From positions 1-52,505 of the forward strand of contig JAABSE010000018.1 in the NCBI GenBank assembly GCA_011390575.1: a stretch of 52,505 nt of DNA, in the 5' to 3' direction. Each line of letters opens with the position of its first letter. Position 1 is the first letter of the stretch. Positions 9,130 to 18,431 of the stretch are shown here, piece after piece. Both the position numbers and the translations under genes were made by a program. The notes beneath the pieces are model-generated. The model had not been told where the DNA came from. It did no database searches and saw nothing but the letters and a program-made list of their open reading frames with translations. This stretch comes from Sphingobacteriia bacterium (lineage in GTDB: Bacteria > Bacteroidota > Bacteroidia > Bacteroidales > UBA7960).

Positions 9130-10230
9130 TTACTTGTATAAGCGTTCATTATCCTGTATATCCATCCACATAGCAAACAGCAACGACTGGAAAGAGCTAA
9201 CAAAAAGGAATACAAACATCAGCGAGTTTAGGATAGGTCTTTCTCCGGGAATATCCTCGGCCAGATAGCTTATGATTCTCCAGGCGAATGGCAGACAGGC
9301 GAAAAACAATACCAGCCCCATGTTGTAAAGGATGAACAGGGGATGGAAGTCTTTAATTAAGTACTTGACCCAGATACGTTTAAAAAACAAGCGCAACAAG
9401 AGAAAGGATATTTTGGGAATCACCTTACCCACTTTCATTTTCGACTGCTCTCCGATTCTGTAAACAGGTTTGATGGGCACCTCTCTGATGGTGCAATATG
9501 CCATATTGAGCTTCACCAGCATATCGTTGGGCATGCCATATCTTTTGTATATTTTATAAAGCTTGATGGCGTTGAGAGCTTCCAGTGAAATGGCTGTATA
9601 TCCGGTTTGGGTGTCTGAAATGCGCCAGTAGCCGGAAGCAATTTTGGTAACCAGCGAAAGAATACTATTGCCAAAGAATCGGGTTTTAGGTATGTACAGG
9701 TTGGCACTGCCATGTATTAACCGGTTTCCTTTTACATAATCCACTTCTTCATTAATGACAGGCATGCAGATTTTCAGCAATTCACTGGGGTCCATTTGAC
9801 CGTCTCCTGCCATTACTGCTGTGCAATCAATGTTGAAATCTTTGCACCATTTGTAACCGCGGGCAATGCTTCCTCCCACCCCTGCATTGGTTTGGTTGGT
9901 AATTAGGATGATGCGGTCATTTTCGGGCTCCTGGTTGATGATGGTGGAGGGTGTAAAATACTCCATCTCCTTTTCATTGAGCTCCTCCAGTATTACTTCA
10001 GCCTGGTTGTAAAATCCGGGTACAACCTTTTTCCTTTCTACACGTGTAGATGTTTCGTTATGAGGCGTTTTAAGATAGGAAAGGACTTTGCTCTCTGTTT
10101 GGTCCTTTGAATTGTCATTGACTATAATAATACGGTCTACAAAATCGGGCATGGTTTCAATCACCATCCCTATCTGAGATTCTTCGTTATAGGCCGGTAC
10201 TACTACTGCTACGGTTTTTCCTTCAAGCAT
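9130..10230 (-). CDS. GT2 glycosyltransferase with C-terminal membrane anchor
   Basis: A 366-residue protein. VAVVVPAYNEESQI (7-20) and IIIVNDNSKDQT (34-45) form the nucleotide-binding part; the DxD equivalent is AGDGQMDP (141-148). ISDTQTGYTAIS marks the acceptor side. Residues ~295-320 and ~335-355 are hydrophobic and form a two-TM tail, as in bactoprenol glucosyltransferases of the GtrB/DPM class. An insertion at residues ~52-103, between the second and third strands, is longer than in usual family members. It probably makes a polyprenyl-phosphate sugar. It is upstream of the deacetylase by 94 bases and likely co-transcribed with it. Confidence 0.8.
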   Translation of the reverse strand: MLEGKTVAVVVPAYNEESQIGMVIETMPDFVDRIIIVNDNSKDQTESKVLSYLKTPHNETSTRVERKKVVPGFYNQAEVILEELNEKEMEYFTPSTIINQEPENDRIILITNQTNAGVGGSIARGYKWCKDFNIDCTAVMAGDGQMDPSELLKICMPVINEEVDYVKGNRLIHGSANLYIPKTRFFGNSILSLVTKIASGYWRISDTQTGYTAISLEALNAIKLYKIYKRYGMPNDMLVKLNMAYCTIREVPIKPVYRIGEQSKMKVGKVIPKISFLLLRLFFKRIWVKYLIKDFHPLFILYNMGLVLFFACLPFAWRIISYLAEDIPGERPILNSLMFVFLFVSSFQSLLFAMWMDIQDNERLYK

Positions 10231-10282
10231 GGTTCAGGCTTTATGTTAGGTTCTTTTTGATCAAAAAAGCAGAAGATGCCTG

Positions 10283-10290
10283 CAAAAGTA
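10283..10290 (-). promoter_or_regulatory. -7 box before the anchored GT2 gene
   Basis: TACTTTTG on the minus strand matches TAnnTTTG and would give a ~46-base leader. No good -33 element at the usual distance. Confidence 0.35.
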
Positions 10291-10323
10291 CATTATATTA
10301 GGCTATTCTGCTTTGTATGAAAA

Positions 10324-11964
10324 TCAATTTTTTACGCAATCATCCAAATCTGATAGCAGCACAATTCGTCGGGAGGAGTTAAAAGTGAAATCGGGAACCA
10401 TCAGAATTTCCATCTTACCCCTTTTGATGCGTGTAATGTTATCTCCGAAAATAGTTTCAATGATTTCATCCTTCATAGATTTATGGTAAATGATAAAGTT
10501 AAATACCGGAACTTCCTGAGAGTCGGTCTTTGGATAATACCATGAACGGGCAACAGCCAATGGGTACAAGGAAAGGTCATCAGTGTATACTTGTCGCACT
10601 TTAAGGCCTTCACGAGAGTAGGTTGTGGTGATCTTTGCATTCCAGTAAACGGAAATACCGTATTTAAGATCATATGCTTTGCTTAACTTGTCCAGTTCTT
10701 CAACTCTTAAAGGATAATATTCTTTCTTTTCCGAAAAATGTTGTTGAATAGAAAGGCTGCTGGCAAAAAAAATGGTTACAGCCAGAATTGCCATTATACT
10801 AATTGAACCTGTCCAGGTGATAATCCCACTGGCTTTCGCTTTATTACTCCAAAGGGGATAAGCCAAAATACTGACATTGATAAAAGGGAGCAGAAGAACA
10901 AAAAAATTGTAACGAACAGATGCCGGCCCAAAGAACATCCCGTTAACGGCAGGTGCAAAAAATATCCCCACGGTGAAAATAAGGCTTGTTAGCATCCATA
11001 GCTGCAGTGCATGGCCTTCAAAGTGATCAGGGTTATTTGAATTTTTGCTGATGAATATATCGCGGATACACCACAATAGATTAACAATGAAAAACAATGC
11101 CGAAAATCCAATCATCAATGACAATGGAAAACTTTGACTGAAGAGTTTTCCGTAGGTCTGGAATAATGCAGATATGGAAGGAAGGATATTGTCCCAGGAA
11201 AAAAGTTTTGTGGAGGCAAATGATACGATTCCCAGGTTTTTAATAAGCACGTACAAAGCAATGCCCATTAATGCCCCTGCAAAATTGATCCCCATGCCTC
11301 TTAATGCTACCCTGGGAGGAATCCATTTTTTTATCCTTGCCACCAATAGCACACCTATCCATGGAAGTATGAACATGATTATCAAAATACGGTTGGAGAA
11401 CACACCCAATGCTGCTATGATAAGAATCCATATCACCTTGTTTTTTTGGGGAGCCCTAAGGTTTCGAAGATTTAATGCGGCAAGAAGAAAAAAAGTAATG
11501 AAAGCCCCAAAATGGTAAGGGTGTACAAAAAGGGTTGCAAAATAGTAATCTCCCGTTATCATGGCATCAAAAAAGAATAAATTGAGCATCAAAATGCCTG
11601 GAACGTGCCATTTTGTGGGAATATAAGGGCGAAAGGCACGATAAAAATACAACAAAACAAGAAAAAACAAGCCGTATTGGAGCAATCCATGAATTAGGGT
11701 GTTGATAAATGGATTTTTGCTGATGAGAAATGAAATCAGGTAAAGAACAGAATTGGGAAACAGATTGAAAACAGTATTTAGATCCCATCCACGCAGAGTA
11801 TTTCCGTCAATTATCAAATCCTGATATAGTATCTGAAAAAATAATGAGTCGGAATTGATAAGCGGAAATATTTGCCTGAGCTGGATAACAGATATGCATA
11901 CAAACATGATGATAAGCCCTGACACGGAGGCCAGAAAATACAACAGATGTTTTGGTCTCTTCAT
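10324..11964 (-). CDS. Polytopic membrane protein, possible GT-C enzyme
   Basis: A 546-residue protein with roughly eleven hydrophobic segments from residue 8 to ~430, then a ~110-residue soluble tail (YPLRVEELDKLSKAYDLKYG onward). An acidic first loop, LINSDSLFFQILYQDLI, is in the position of the catalytic Asp of GT-C glycosyltransferases. I cannot assign a family. Location at the head of a minus-strand glycan cluster, and overall design like the other two large membrane proteins here, suggest sugar transfer or polymerisation. Start at the ATG at 11964, with a promoter candidate at 12098-12130. Confidence 0.55.
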   Translation of the reverse strand: MKRPKHLLYFLASVSGLIIMFVCISVIQLRQIFPLINSDSLFFQILYQDLIIDGNTLRGWDLNTVFNLFPNSVLYLISFLISKNPFINTLIHGLLQYGLFFLVLLYFYRAFRPYIPTKWHVPGILMLNLFFFDAMITGDYYFATLFVHPYHFGAFITFFLLAALNLRNLRAPQKNKVIWILIIAALGVFSNRILIIMFILPWIGVLLVARIKKWIPPRVALRGMGINFAGALMGIALYVLIKNLGIVSFASTKLFSWDNILPSISALFQTYGKLFSQSFPLSLMIGFSALFFIVNLLWCIRDIFISKNSNNPDHFEGHALQLWMLTSLIFTVGIFFAPAVNGMFFGPASVRYNFFVLLLPFINVSILAYPLWSNKAKASGIITWTGSISIMAILAVTIFFASSLSIQQHFSEKKEYYPLRVEELDKLSKAYDLKYGISVYWNAKITTTYSREGLKVRQVYTDDLSLYPLAVARSWYYPKTDSQEVPVFNFIIYHKSMKDEIIETIFGDNITRIKRGKMEILMVPDFTFNSSRRIVLLSDLDDCVKN

Positions 11965-12097
11965 TTGGTTAACAATTGATTGAGTTCTTGTTCGGATTGT
12001 TTGTCTCTTTTTAGGGGGAAGGTTTATGAATGGTCCTTTTTATTGCCTTTAAGGCACAGCTACTAATGTCGGTTTTACCTCTCCTGGGGTTTGGGTC

Positions 12098-12130
12098 CAA
12101 AGATATGATATTTTTTGTATAGGTTTCAAA
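12098..12130 (-). promoter_or_regulatory. Promoter for the 10324-11964 membrane protein
   Basis: On the minus strand: TTTG (12127-12130), 21 bases, TATCTTTG (12098-12105). The -33 TTTG is itself the end of a second TACTTTG-like box, TACCTTTG (12127-12134), so two overlapping start points are possible. Leader about 127 bases. Confidence 0.5.
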
Positions 12131-12252
12131 GGTATATAGTGGTTCCTCAAATTAAGCCCAATTAGATTTGAGTACACTGTCGCGTTTATGATGTATTTTT
12201 CATGCGATATCTGGAAATGGAATTTAGAAGTTTTTTTAAAGCATAAAAAGTA

Positions 12253-12978
12253 TCAATGAAACACTGCTTCGAGCACCTTCAACGATTTCACCTCCTTAAA
12301 TCCGTCCATATGGTAACGGTAGTAGTCAATAATCTTGTACAGCAGGTACATCCTTTTTTCGCGGGGCAGTGGAATGGGTTCATGGGTAGAAATCTGTGCA
12401 TCTGACAGGGCAAAGAAAATGCGGCTGTCGTCCTGCTCAAGGGATTCGGTATTGCCATGGAAGGCTTGCTGGTAGGAGCCTTCGCGCAGGTTGAAGTAGC
12501 AATGGGTGGCGGAATAGTTGCGGGCGGGAAAAAATCCCAGGTATTGGGTGAGCTGCAGAAGAAAGATAAGGTGGAAATCGGCCATCCGGGTATCTTCCCT
12601 GTCCAGTAAAAGGATGGAGTTTTCTATAAAATGGTAGGCTTCTTCCTGTATTTGCTGGTGTTTGCAGGTGTTGAGCAACACTTCTGCAAGAAAAAGGGCC
12701 ATGGTGGTTTTCCTGATGTCGGTATGTATCGTGGCAAAAGGTTTGGCGCAATGAAGTTCTCTTATGTTTTGCAACTGGTCGCCCGGTTTTATATAGACCA
12801 CCATATCCAGCAGGGTGAGGGGTTGAAGCAGATGGGCTTTGTTCTTTGATCTTGCTTTACGCACACCATGTACCAGGAACGAAAGCAATCCTGCCGAGGG
12901 CGTCAGGATCCGGGCAATCATGCCCGACTCTCCGTATTTAAAGCTATGCAGTACTATGCCCTGTGTGCTGCGGATCAT
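12253..12978 (-). CDS. recO: DNA repair protein RecO
   Basis: A 241-residue protein of normal RecO length. The N-terminal OB fold is recognisable from STQGIVLHSFKYGESGMIARILT and HGVRKARSKN; the helical middle contains the family's LTQYLGFFP segment. RecO anneals strands and, with RecR, loads RecA onto SSB-coated gaps in the RecFOR pathway. The four-cysteine zinc site of many RecO proteins is missing here; only one Cys remains in that region (ATHCYFNL). Its start overlaps the end of porZ by 4 bases, so the two are translationally coupled. Confidence 0.9.
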   Translation of the reverse strand: MIRSTQGIVLHSFKYGESGMIARILTPSAGLLSFLVHGVRKARSKNKAHLLQPLTLLDMVVYIKPGDQLQNIRELHCAKPFATIHTDIRKTTMALFLAEVLLNTCKHQQIQEEAYHFIENSILLLDREDTRMADFHLIFLLQLTQYLGFFPARNYSATHCYFNLREGSYQQAFHGNTESLEQDDSRIFFALSDAQISTHEPIPLPREKRMYLLYKIIDYYRYHMDGFKEVKSLKVLEAVFH

Positions 12979-15332
12979 TTCATGTAAAGTATCTTGGTTA
13001 CCATCGTTTCATTCCCTTCGGGGTCGGTGGAGAAAACCAGGTAAACCCCTGAGCCGGGTTTGCTGCCCTGCAGGTTGTAGCCGTCCCAAACAAACTGACC
13101 TCCATCGGCAAATCCGTCGTGCACAAGGTTGCCGGCAATATCGGTTATCTTCACCCGTGCATTGGTCACCAGTCCTTTGATGGCAATATAGCCATCGTAA
13201 CCGGGTCTTACCGGGTTGGGAAAAGCATAAACCCCGGAATGCTGTCTTTGTCCTTCGGTAGCAAAGCCACGATAGGAAACCAGCCCCTGGTCGGTGGCGA
13301 AGAATACCTCTCCGGTGCCGGGATCTACTGAAATATCCAGGATGCTGTTGGAGGGGAGGGGGCTGTTGGATTTGTTAAAATGCAACAGGGTTTCTCTTCC
13401 ATCAGGAGAAAGCAAAAAGGCTCCGGAGCTGGTAGTGCCAAACCATTTTTTGTTGGAACCATCCACGAAAATCGTGTTGATGGTTTCGTTCTCAAAGAGT
13501 CTTCCTGCGAAGCCATCCTGCACCACGATGATGGTTTGGGCATCAAAAGGCTGATCTCTGAATGCCATGTGGGGTGAGTAAAAAACAACAACTCCCGAAT
13601 TGGTTCCCACCCACATATAGCCATCATTGTCTTTGGCCAGCGCAGTTACCCTGTTGCTGGGCAAAGAGCCATTGCCGGCCTGCGAGGAGAGATTCCTGAT
13701 GTCGAAACTGGTATTGCTATCTACATCTTCCTCTTTAAATACGATGATGCCGCCACCGCGAGGCATGATCACCCATTTCTGATCGCTGTTGTCTACTACC
13801 ACTTCACCCAGTGTTTCATTGCCGGTTACCAGTCCGTTGTGGGGGTATGACATCCAGTTTCCTTCAGGGGTTTTGACACTGATAAAATGGTCGGCACTGG
13901 AGTTGCTTACCCATAGGTTGCCCCGGCTGTCGAAAGCAGATCCTCCAACTTTCACCACATCCTGGATGCCGCTGCGACGCTGCAGGGTGCTGTTTTCATG
14001 GTTGTAAATTTCAATAAGGCCCTCTTCCACATCCATTTTTGCCAACCCACCCGACCATGCGGCAGCATAGGCTATCCTGAGGTTCCCCGGATCAGGGGTT
14101 ATCTGGAGGATATCTCTCAACGAATTCATTTCAGGAAAACTCCAGCGGTTAAAAACGCTCCAGTTTCCTTCATGTAGCACGAAAATACCCTTGTCATTCC
14201 AGCTGTTTTGCCAACCACCGATTCTGGCTCCGGGGGCCACCCACAGAGTGTTACCGGCATGAGAAACACCAAAGGATTCATTGGTGTCAGGGCCCGAAGG
14301 AATAATAAACTCAAAGTTCCCCTCCATATTTCCTTTCATCAGACCCCACGACTGGTCTCCGGCCCAAATGGTGTTGTCTTCGCCTACCAGCATATCCAAT
14401 GCGTTTGCCGCTCTTCCGGCATAGGAAGAGTAGCTGGCCAACGGATCAGCATTATCATCAAAGATATGAATCCTTCCGATGGAACTTACTGCCAGGTGGT
14501 TGTTGGTTGATCGGATATTGGTTTTGGGTTCAAAGAAACCCTCTTCGCCGTAAGGATTAAAAACCTCCCATCCGTCTTGGGTAAGCCTGAACAAAGTGTC
14601 GCTTTCCGCTGCAGCCATGTTGGCATAAAGGGTGCTGTTGTGGTTAACTACTGCGTTGAATCGCTCACTGGCTGCGGGCAGTTCGGGTACAGGATTCCAG
14701 TATTGAAAATCGGCCAGGTTGGGTGCTGTGAGGTCAGCCCTCAGCAAACCTGCTTCGGTGGCTGCGTAAAAGTGGTTGTCTGTTTTGGCCAGATCATACA
14801 CATTGAGCATGCTTCCTTCGGGTCCGATAAACCAGGTGTCGAGGATCACAAACTGGTTGATGTCGAGAATTACCACCCCAAAATCGCTGGCAAGATATGC
14901 TTTGTCTGAATCAAAGAAAATATTGTTGATGCTTTTGGAGCCCAGGATGTTGGCCTGGAGGATATCGGGTATGGCAAAAAAGCCCCCCTGCATCATTACG
15001 TCAATATTCCCATTCTGATAACCCATCAGCAGAATATCTTTTTCAGCTGAATAGCGGACTACATTAATGCCAAAGTCACTCAGACCACTCACCTTGTCAT
15101 AGGTGCGAATGCTGTTAAACTGCTTGTCATATTCGAGCAGTCCATAGGGAGTGGCAGCATAAATGAACCCGGGTTTTTCATCCAGCGATACTACCCTGTT
15201 GGCAGGCAAATGATGGCGCCACTGTCCAATGGCAATTTCCTGTGATAAGAGCGGTGTTACTGCAACAAGAGCAAACATAAAAAGCAGCAGCATCCCGAAA
15301 AAGGATGGCCGAATGGTATTGGTTGAGTCCAT
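12975..15332 (-). CDS. porZ: Type IX secretion attachment-complex protein PorZ
   Basis: A 785-residue exported protein. Signal peptide at residues ~12-31, then a beta-propeller region that opens with IGQWRHHLPANRVVSLDE and carries many propeller-like strands (YAATPYGLLEYDK, WVGTNSGVVVF). The last ~80 residues form an Ig-like CTD (FPNPVRPGYDG, KITDIAGNLV, SGVYLV). This architecture and length match PorZ, which with PorU, PorV and PorQ forms the outer-membrane complex that cleaves T9SS cargo and attaches A-LPS. PorZ itself keeps its CTD. A T9SS cargo protein is encoded at 47825-49105, consistent with a working system. Generic 'two-component regulator propeller' annotation is the main alternative. 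Confidence 0.8.
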   Translation of the reverse strand: MDSTNTIRPSFFGMLLLFMFALVAVTPLLSQEIAIGQWRHHLPANRVVSLDEKPGFIYAATPYGLLEYDKQFNSIRTYDKVSGLSDFGINVVRYSAEKDILLMGYQNGNIDVMMQGGFFAIPDILQANILGSKSINNIFFDSDKAYLASDFGVVILDINQFVILDTWFIGPEGSMLNVYDLAKTDNHFYAATEAGLLRADLTAPNLADFQYWNPVPELPAASERFNAVVNHNSTLYANMAAAESDTLFRLTQDGWEVFNPYGEEGFFEPKTNIRSTNNHLAVSSIGRIHIFDDNADPLASYSSYAGRAANALDMLVGEDNTIWAGDQSWGLMKGNMEGNFEFIIPSGPDTNESFGVSHAGNTLWVAPGARIGGWQNSWNDKGIFVLHEGNWSVFNRWSFPEMNSLRDILQITPDPGNLRIAYAAAWSGGLAKMDVEEGLIEIYNHENSTLQRRSGIQDVVKVGGSAFDSRGNLWVSNSSADHFISVKTPEGNWMSYPHNGLVTGNETLGEVVVDNSDQKWVIMPRGGGIIVFKEEDVDSNTSFDIRNLSSQAGNGSLPSNRVTALAKDNDGYMWVGTNSGVVVFYSPHMAFRDQPFDAQTIIVVQDGFAGRLFENETINTIFVDGSNKKWFGTTSSGAFLLSPDGRETLLHFNKSNSPLPSNSILDISVDPGTGEVFFATDQGLVSYRGFATEGQRQHSGVYAFPNPVRPGYDGYIAIKGLVTNARVKITDIAGNLVHDGFADGGQFVWDGYNLQGSKPGSGVYLVFSTDPEGNETMVTKILYMK

Positions 15333-15600
15333 AGTATAAAATATCTGGTACGAATTGTTTCAAACAAAAAGCCTTGAAAAACAAACCCTGAAACCCTGAA
15401 AATATTGTTGAACAAGGGTGAAAAATGCAACGAATTAGCTTCAGAAATGTTTTAACATACACGTAGAAATTAAAATATCTGCATGCAAAGTTAAAATTTC
15501 CATGAAAAGATTTTTACTTATCTCAACTGTATTTGTTTGCAATGTTTTGCGGGCAGAAAGAAATTATTGCTTTTCATTAGGCTCTTTGGATGGGTATAAG
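15333..15600. other. Intergenic region upstream of porZ
   Basis: A/T-rich stretch between the TonB receptor's terminator and porZ. On the plus strand a 39-codon frame (15502-15621) begins with a signal-peptide-like run (MKRFLLISTVFVCNVLRA), but it ends inside the terminator hairpin and matches nothing I know. I do not count it as a gene. Confidence 0.4.
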
Positions 15601-15638
15601 GCAAAAAGACCTGTGATATGAGGTACAGGTCTTTTTGC
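15601..15638 (-). terminator. Rho-independent terminator after the first TonB receptor
   Basis: Perfect 14-base inverted repeat: GCAAAAAGACCTGT (15601-15614) and ACAGGTCTTTTTGC (15625-15638) around a 10-base loop. The A/T ends make it usable from both sides. It lies ~30 bases past the receptor stop. Confidence 0.85.
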
Positions 15639-15666
15639 AAATCAGCAGAGATAATTTATGCAAAGA

Positions 15667-18042
15667 TTATCTGAGCATATTTCCTACCCTGATGCCAAAG
15701 TAAATGGTTCTTGGTAATACGGGTCCGTAGAAGTATCCCGGGTCGCGCATTTCCCCGCTGTCTAAATCTGATTGGTAGGAGTTGAAAATGTTTTTCATTC
15801 CGGCAAAAATCTGTACGCCTGAGCTTTTAATTTTTGTGTTGTAACTGAGTCGGGCGCCCATGTCCCAGAAAGGATCGCTTTCTCTGAGTTCTCCTTCTTC
15901 GGCGTTTTCCAGGGCAGGACCAAAATAGGGAATAAGCATTTTTCCGGTGTAGTTTCCACTGAGTGCCACAGCCCATTGTGGATTGATTTTCCAGTCGGTA
16001 TTAATGAATGCATAACTATTGGGACTTCTGAAAAAACTTTTTTCACCAAACTCCTGTGCTTCTTCATAGACAGCTTGCTGTAAGGTAATTCCGGCAGTAA
16101 AGGAGATGTTTCTTGAGGGGACAATGTTGATTTCTGTATTTACTCCTCTTACAATCGCACTTCCATCGGCATTCTCACGCACATATTCCACAACCCCGTT
16201 TTCATCAGCTTCTCCGTATTCCAGTACAAAAGGATTTAGCAAAACTGTATAAAACCCTTCCACGAGGATGCCAGCAGTGGTATTGCCCAGTAGCGTGTTA
16301 TAGTCGAGAGAAGCCATATAGCTCTGGCTGGTTTCTGCTTCCAGGTCAGGAGCGTTTACATGAAGCACCTGACGTGCTCCTGAGGTCTCAATATGGAGGT
16401 CTTCATCAAATATTTGCGGTGCTCTGTATCCTTGCGAATAGCTCATACGGGCTTGAAGTTGTGGACTGTAGCTGTAGAGAACTGTGACACGGGGACTGAA
16501 AATGGTTCCTGTTTTGGGCTCAAAGTTCTGCTCTTTGTCTTCCACCCGGTAATTGTCCAGGCGTCCACCCATTGAGAACATAAATTTATTGAGTGTATAA
16601 TCGTACTGGGCAAACAAACCAGTGGTAAGGATTTGCTGGTCAGCTACAATGGTGTTGTCAGCAAAAGTATTGTTGCCTTCCATTTCGGGGTAGCCATGCT
16701 TTTTATCAAGAAGGCTTTCTCCTGACACTTCTGCTCCGGCTGTTACATTAGAATTGCTGAAGCGGGCCTTGTATTGCAAGCCTGTATTGAAGGTGAAATT
16801 GTCAGTGTTTCCGTAATCCTCCAGTGATTGATCTGCCCCGTAATAGGTGTCTCTGTCGATGAGCTGACCTGATGCATAAGCGGTAAGCATGTCGGTACTT
16901 CTTAAAAACTGATGGTAGTTGACGGCCGCAGTGGTGATTTTATGTTCTGCTGTCTCGGCAATGTCTGCCATGTGGGGGAGTCTGTCAAAGTGACTTCCAC
17001 CTCGTCTTTTCTCTCTGATGTTGTAAAAATCCACGCTCAGCTTGTTTCTTGTTCCAAAGCGGTGAAAGAATCTTGAACCGATAGTGGTATTTTCAATTTT
17101 TGTCACATCAGAAAAATCATCTCCATTGGCATCAAACGGGTCCCTTGCACGGGTAAACCCAAAAACGGACAAGCCGGTATTCTGATCAGAAGTAACCATG
17201 GATGCATTGAAGCTGATGTTGTTGTCAGGGGCGAGATCTCCTGCGTTGCTTATTCCCAGACCCGTGATCCCCGAATTGATGCCTACTTCGTAGCTGTTTG
17301 TCAGTGGGTCTTTGAGTATGACATTGATGGTTCCGGCAATGGCATTGCTGCCATAAATGGCTGAGCCGCCTCCTCTTACTACTTCTACCCGCTCAATCAT
17401 ATTGGCCGGGATGAGTTCCAGCCCATATACACCGGCCAGTCCGCTGAATATGGGCCTGCTGTTGATGAGAACCTGGGAGTAGGTCCCTTCCATGCCATTC
17501 ATGCGTACCTGGGTGAAGCCACAGTTTTGGCAGTTATTCTCCAGGCGCAGTCCGGGAGCATAATTGAGCGCATCGGCAAAACTTACCGAATGGGTGTTGG
17601 TAAAAAGGGAGGGTCCTAAGGAATTAACAATAACAGGAGATTCTGATCTTTTGCGCTCATTGCGATCACCGGTTACTACTACCTCTTCCAGGCCGAGAGC
17701 ATCAGTTTCCAGGTAAATGTTGATTTCTTTGGTGGTGCCTTCTTCTGCCATCACAACCATTGTTTCTGGTTTATACCCCATGAACCGGGCTTCAAGAGTA
17801 TGTTCGCCTACAGGCATATGGATAAGCCGGAAGTGCCCGGTCTCGTCTGCTACAGTTCCAATGGTGGTGCCTTGTACCGAAATGGTTACAAATGGTACAT
17901 GCTTGCCATCACTGATTATGTGTCCTACAATGTTGGCATCGGTTTTAAGACGCATGTTATGCGTGTTATTATCCGCATGAATTTGTAAACCCTGGAATAG
18001 AAACAGAATTGCGATAAGAGATTTTAAAAAGTGTTTTTTCAT
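15667..18042 (-). CDS. TonB-dependent outer-membrane receptor with CarboxypepD_reg-like N-terminus
   Basis: A 791-residue receptor. Signal peptide (1-23), then a carboxypeptidase-regulatory-like beta-sandwich (ANIVGHIISDGKHVPFVTI to ~115), the plug domain (FADALNYAPGLRLEN ... IERVEVVRGGGSAIYGSNAIAGTINVI, ~150-245) and a 22-strand barrel ending in an aromatic-rich strand (TIYFGIRVGNMLR). The plug carries a CQNC pair just before its substrate loop, a feature shared by a Bacteroidota receptor subgroup whose ligand I cannot name. No SusD partner follows, so it is not a SusCD pair. It lies downstream of a ZnuD-like receptor with its own promoter candidate, so a metal or cofactor ligand is plausible but unproven. 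Confidence 0.85.
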   Translation of the reverse strand: MKKHFLKSLIAILFLFQGLQIHADNNTHNMRLKTDANIVGHIISDGKHVPFVTISVQGTTIGTVADETGHFRLIHMPVGEHTLEARFMGYKPETMVVMAEEGTTKEINIYLETDALGLEEVVVTGDRNERKRSESPVIVNSLGPSLFTNTHSVSFADALNYAPGLRLENNCQNCGFTQVRMNGMEGTYSQVLINSRPIFSGLAGVYGLELIPANMIERVEVVRGGGSAIYGSNAIAGTINVILKDPLTNSYEVGINSGITGLGISNAGDLAPDNNISFNASMVTSDQNTGLSVFGFTRARDPFDANGDDFSDVTKIENTTIGSRFFHRFGTRNKLSVDFYNIREKRRGGSHFDRLPHMADIAETAEHKITTAAVNYHQFLRSTDMLTAYASGQLIDRDTYYGADQSLEDYGNTDNFTFNTGLQYKARFSNSNVTAGAEVSGESLLDKKHGYPEMEGNNTFADNTIVADQQILTTGLFAQYDYTLNKFMFSMGGRLDNYRVEDKEQNFEPKTGTIFSPRVTVLYSYSPQLQARMSYSQGYRAPQIFDEDLHIETSGARQVLHVNAPDLEAETSQSYMASLDYNTLLGNTTAGILVEGFYTVLLNPFVLEYGEADENGVVEYVRENADGSAIVRGVNTEINIVPSRNISFTAGITLQQAVYEEAQEFGEKSFFRSPNSYAFINTDWKINPQWAVALSGNYTGKMLIPYFGPALENAEEGELRESDPFWDMGARLSYNTKIKSSGVQIFAGMKNIFNSYQSDLDSGEMRDPGYFYGPVLPRTIYFGIRVGNMLR

Positions 18043-18174
18043 TATTGAAGTTTTATGTTGTATGGTGTTAATAGTGTGTTGAGTAATTTCGCTTTATGGA
18101 ATGCTTTTGTCAGTTTGGCATTTTGTAAGCTTGTGTTGAATTTAAAGGCTGTTATATAATTAACAATTACAGGG

Positions 18175-18206
18175 CAAAAGTATCCCAAATCTACAGGTTC
18201 CGCAAT
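18175..18206 (-). promoter_or_regulatory. Promoter of the first TonB receptor gene
   Basis: On the minus strand ATTG (18203-18206) is followed after 20 bases by TACTTTTG (18175-18182), a good TAnnTTTG match. The leader would be ~126 bases. The promoter lies inside the inverted repeat at 18181-18255. Confidence 0.45.
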
Positions 18207-18255
18207 CCCTACTTTTAGGGAAATAGTGTATCGTAACCTATCAGATTTGGGGATA
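18181..18255. repeat. Long-range inverted repeat over the receptor promoter
   Basis: TATCCCAAATCTACAGG (18181-18197) pairs with CCTATCAGATTTGGGGATA (18237-18255): a 9-base perfect core (CCCAAATCT / AGATTTGGG), an outer TATCC/GGATA extension with one bulge, and an inner AGG/CCT. The enclosed segment contains a smaller palindrome, CCCTACTTTTAGGG. The structure overlaps the -7/-33 region of the receptor gene, so it could be an operator pair, or a processed hairpin of read-through RNA. Confidence 0.6.
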
Positions 18256-18352
18256 CGGTAATGTTTTATCTAGAGTTAAACCGGGAAATCCGGTGGATGA
18301 ACCGGGCTTGTATGTTGCGGCTATTTTATCCTTTATGAGATGAAAAGGAAAT

Positions 18353-18394
18353 CTCCCGGCCATAAGTGGCTTAATGACAACTTCTGCCCGGGAG
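18353..18394 (-). terminator. Hairpin downstream of the ZnuD-like receptor
   Basis: CTCCCGG (18353-18359) pairs with CCGGGAG (18388-18394), with an AAGT/ACTT inner pairing and A/T-rich flanks that read ATTTCCTTTTC on the minus strand. It lies ~40 bases after the receptor stop. The long loop makes this a moderate call. Confidence 0.5.
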
Positions 18395-18431
18395 TTTCTT
18401 TTCATTTGCTGTATGTATTTTGTCTGGATCA

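Noticed and set aside
15502..15621. 39-codon plus-strand ORF with signal-peptide-like start
   Set aside because: It ends inside a terminator hairpin and has no recognisable mature part.
18281..18340. Cobalamin-riboswitch-like GGGAAATCCGGTG ... on the plus strand
   Set aside because: No matching CCCGCAACTGT, GCCACTG or B12-box follows, and no plus-strand gene lies downstream; the flanking receptor genes are on the minus strand.
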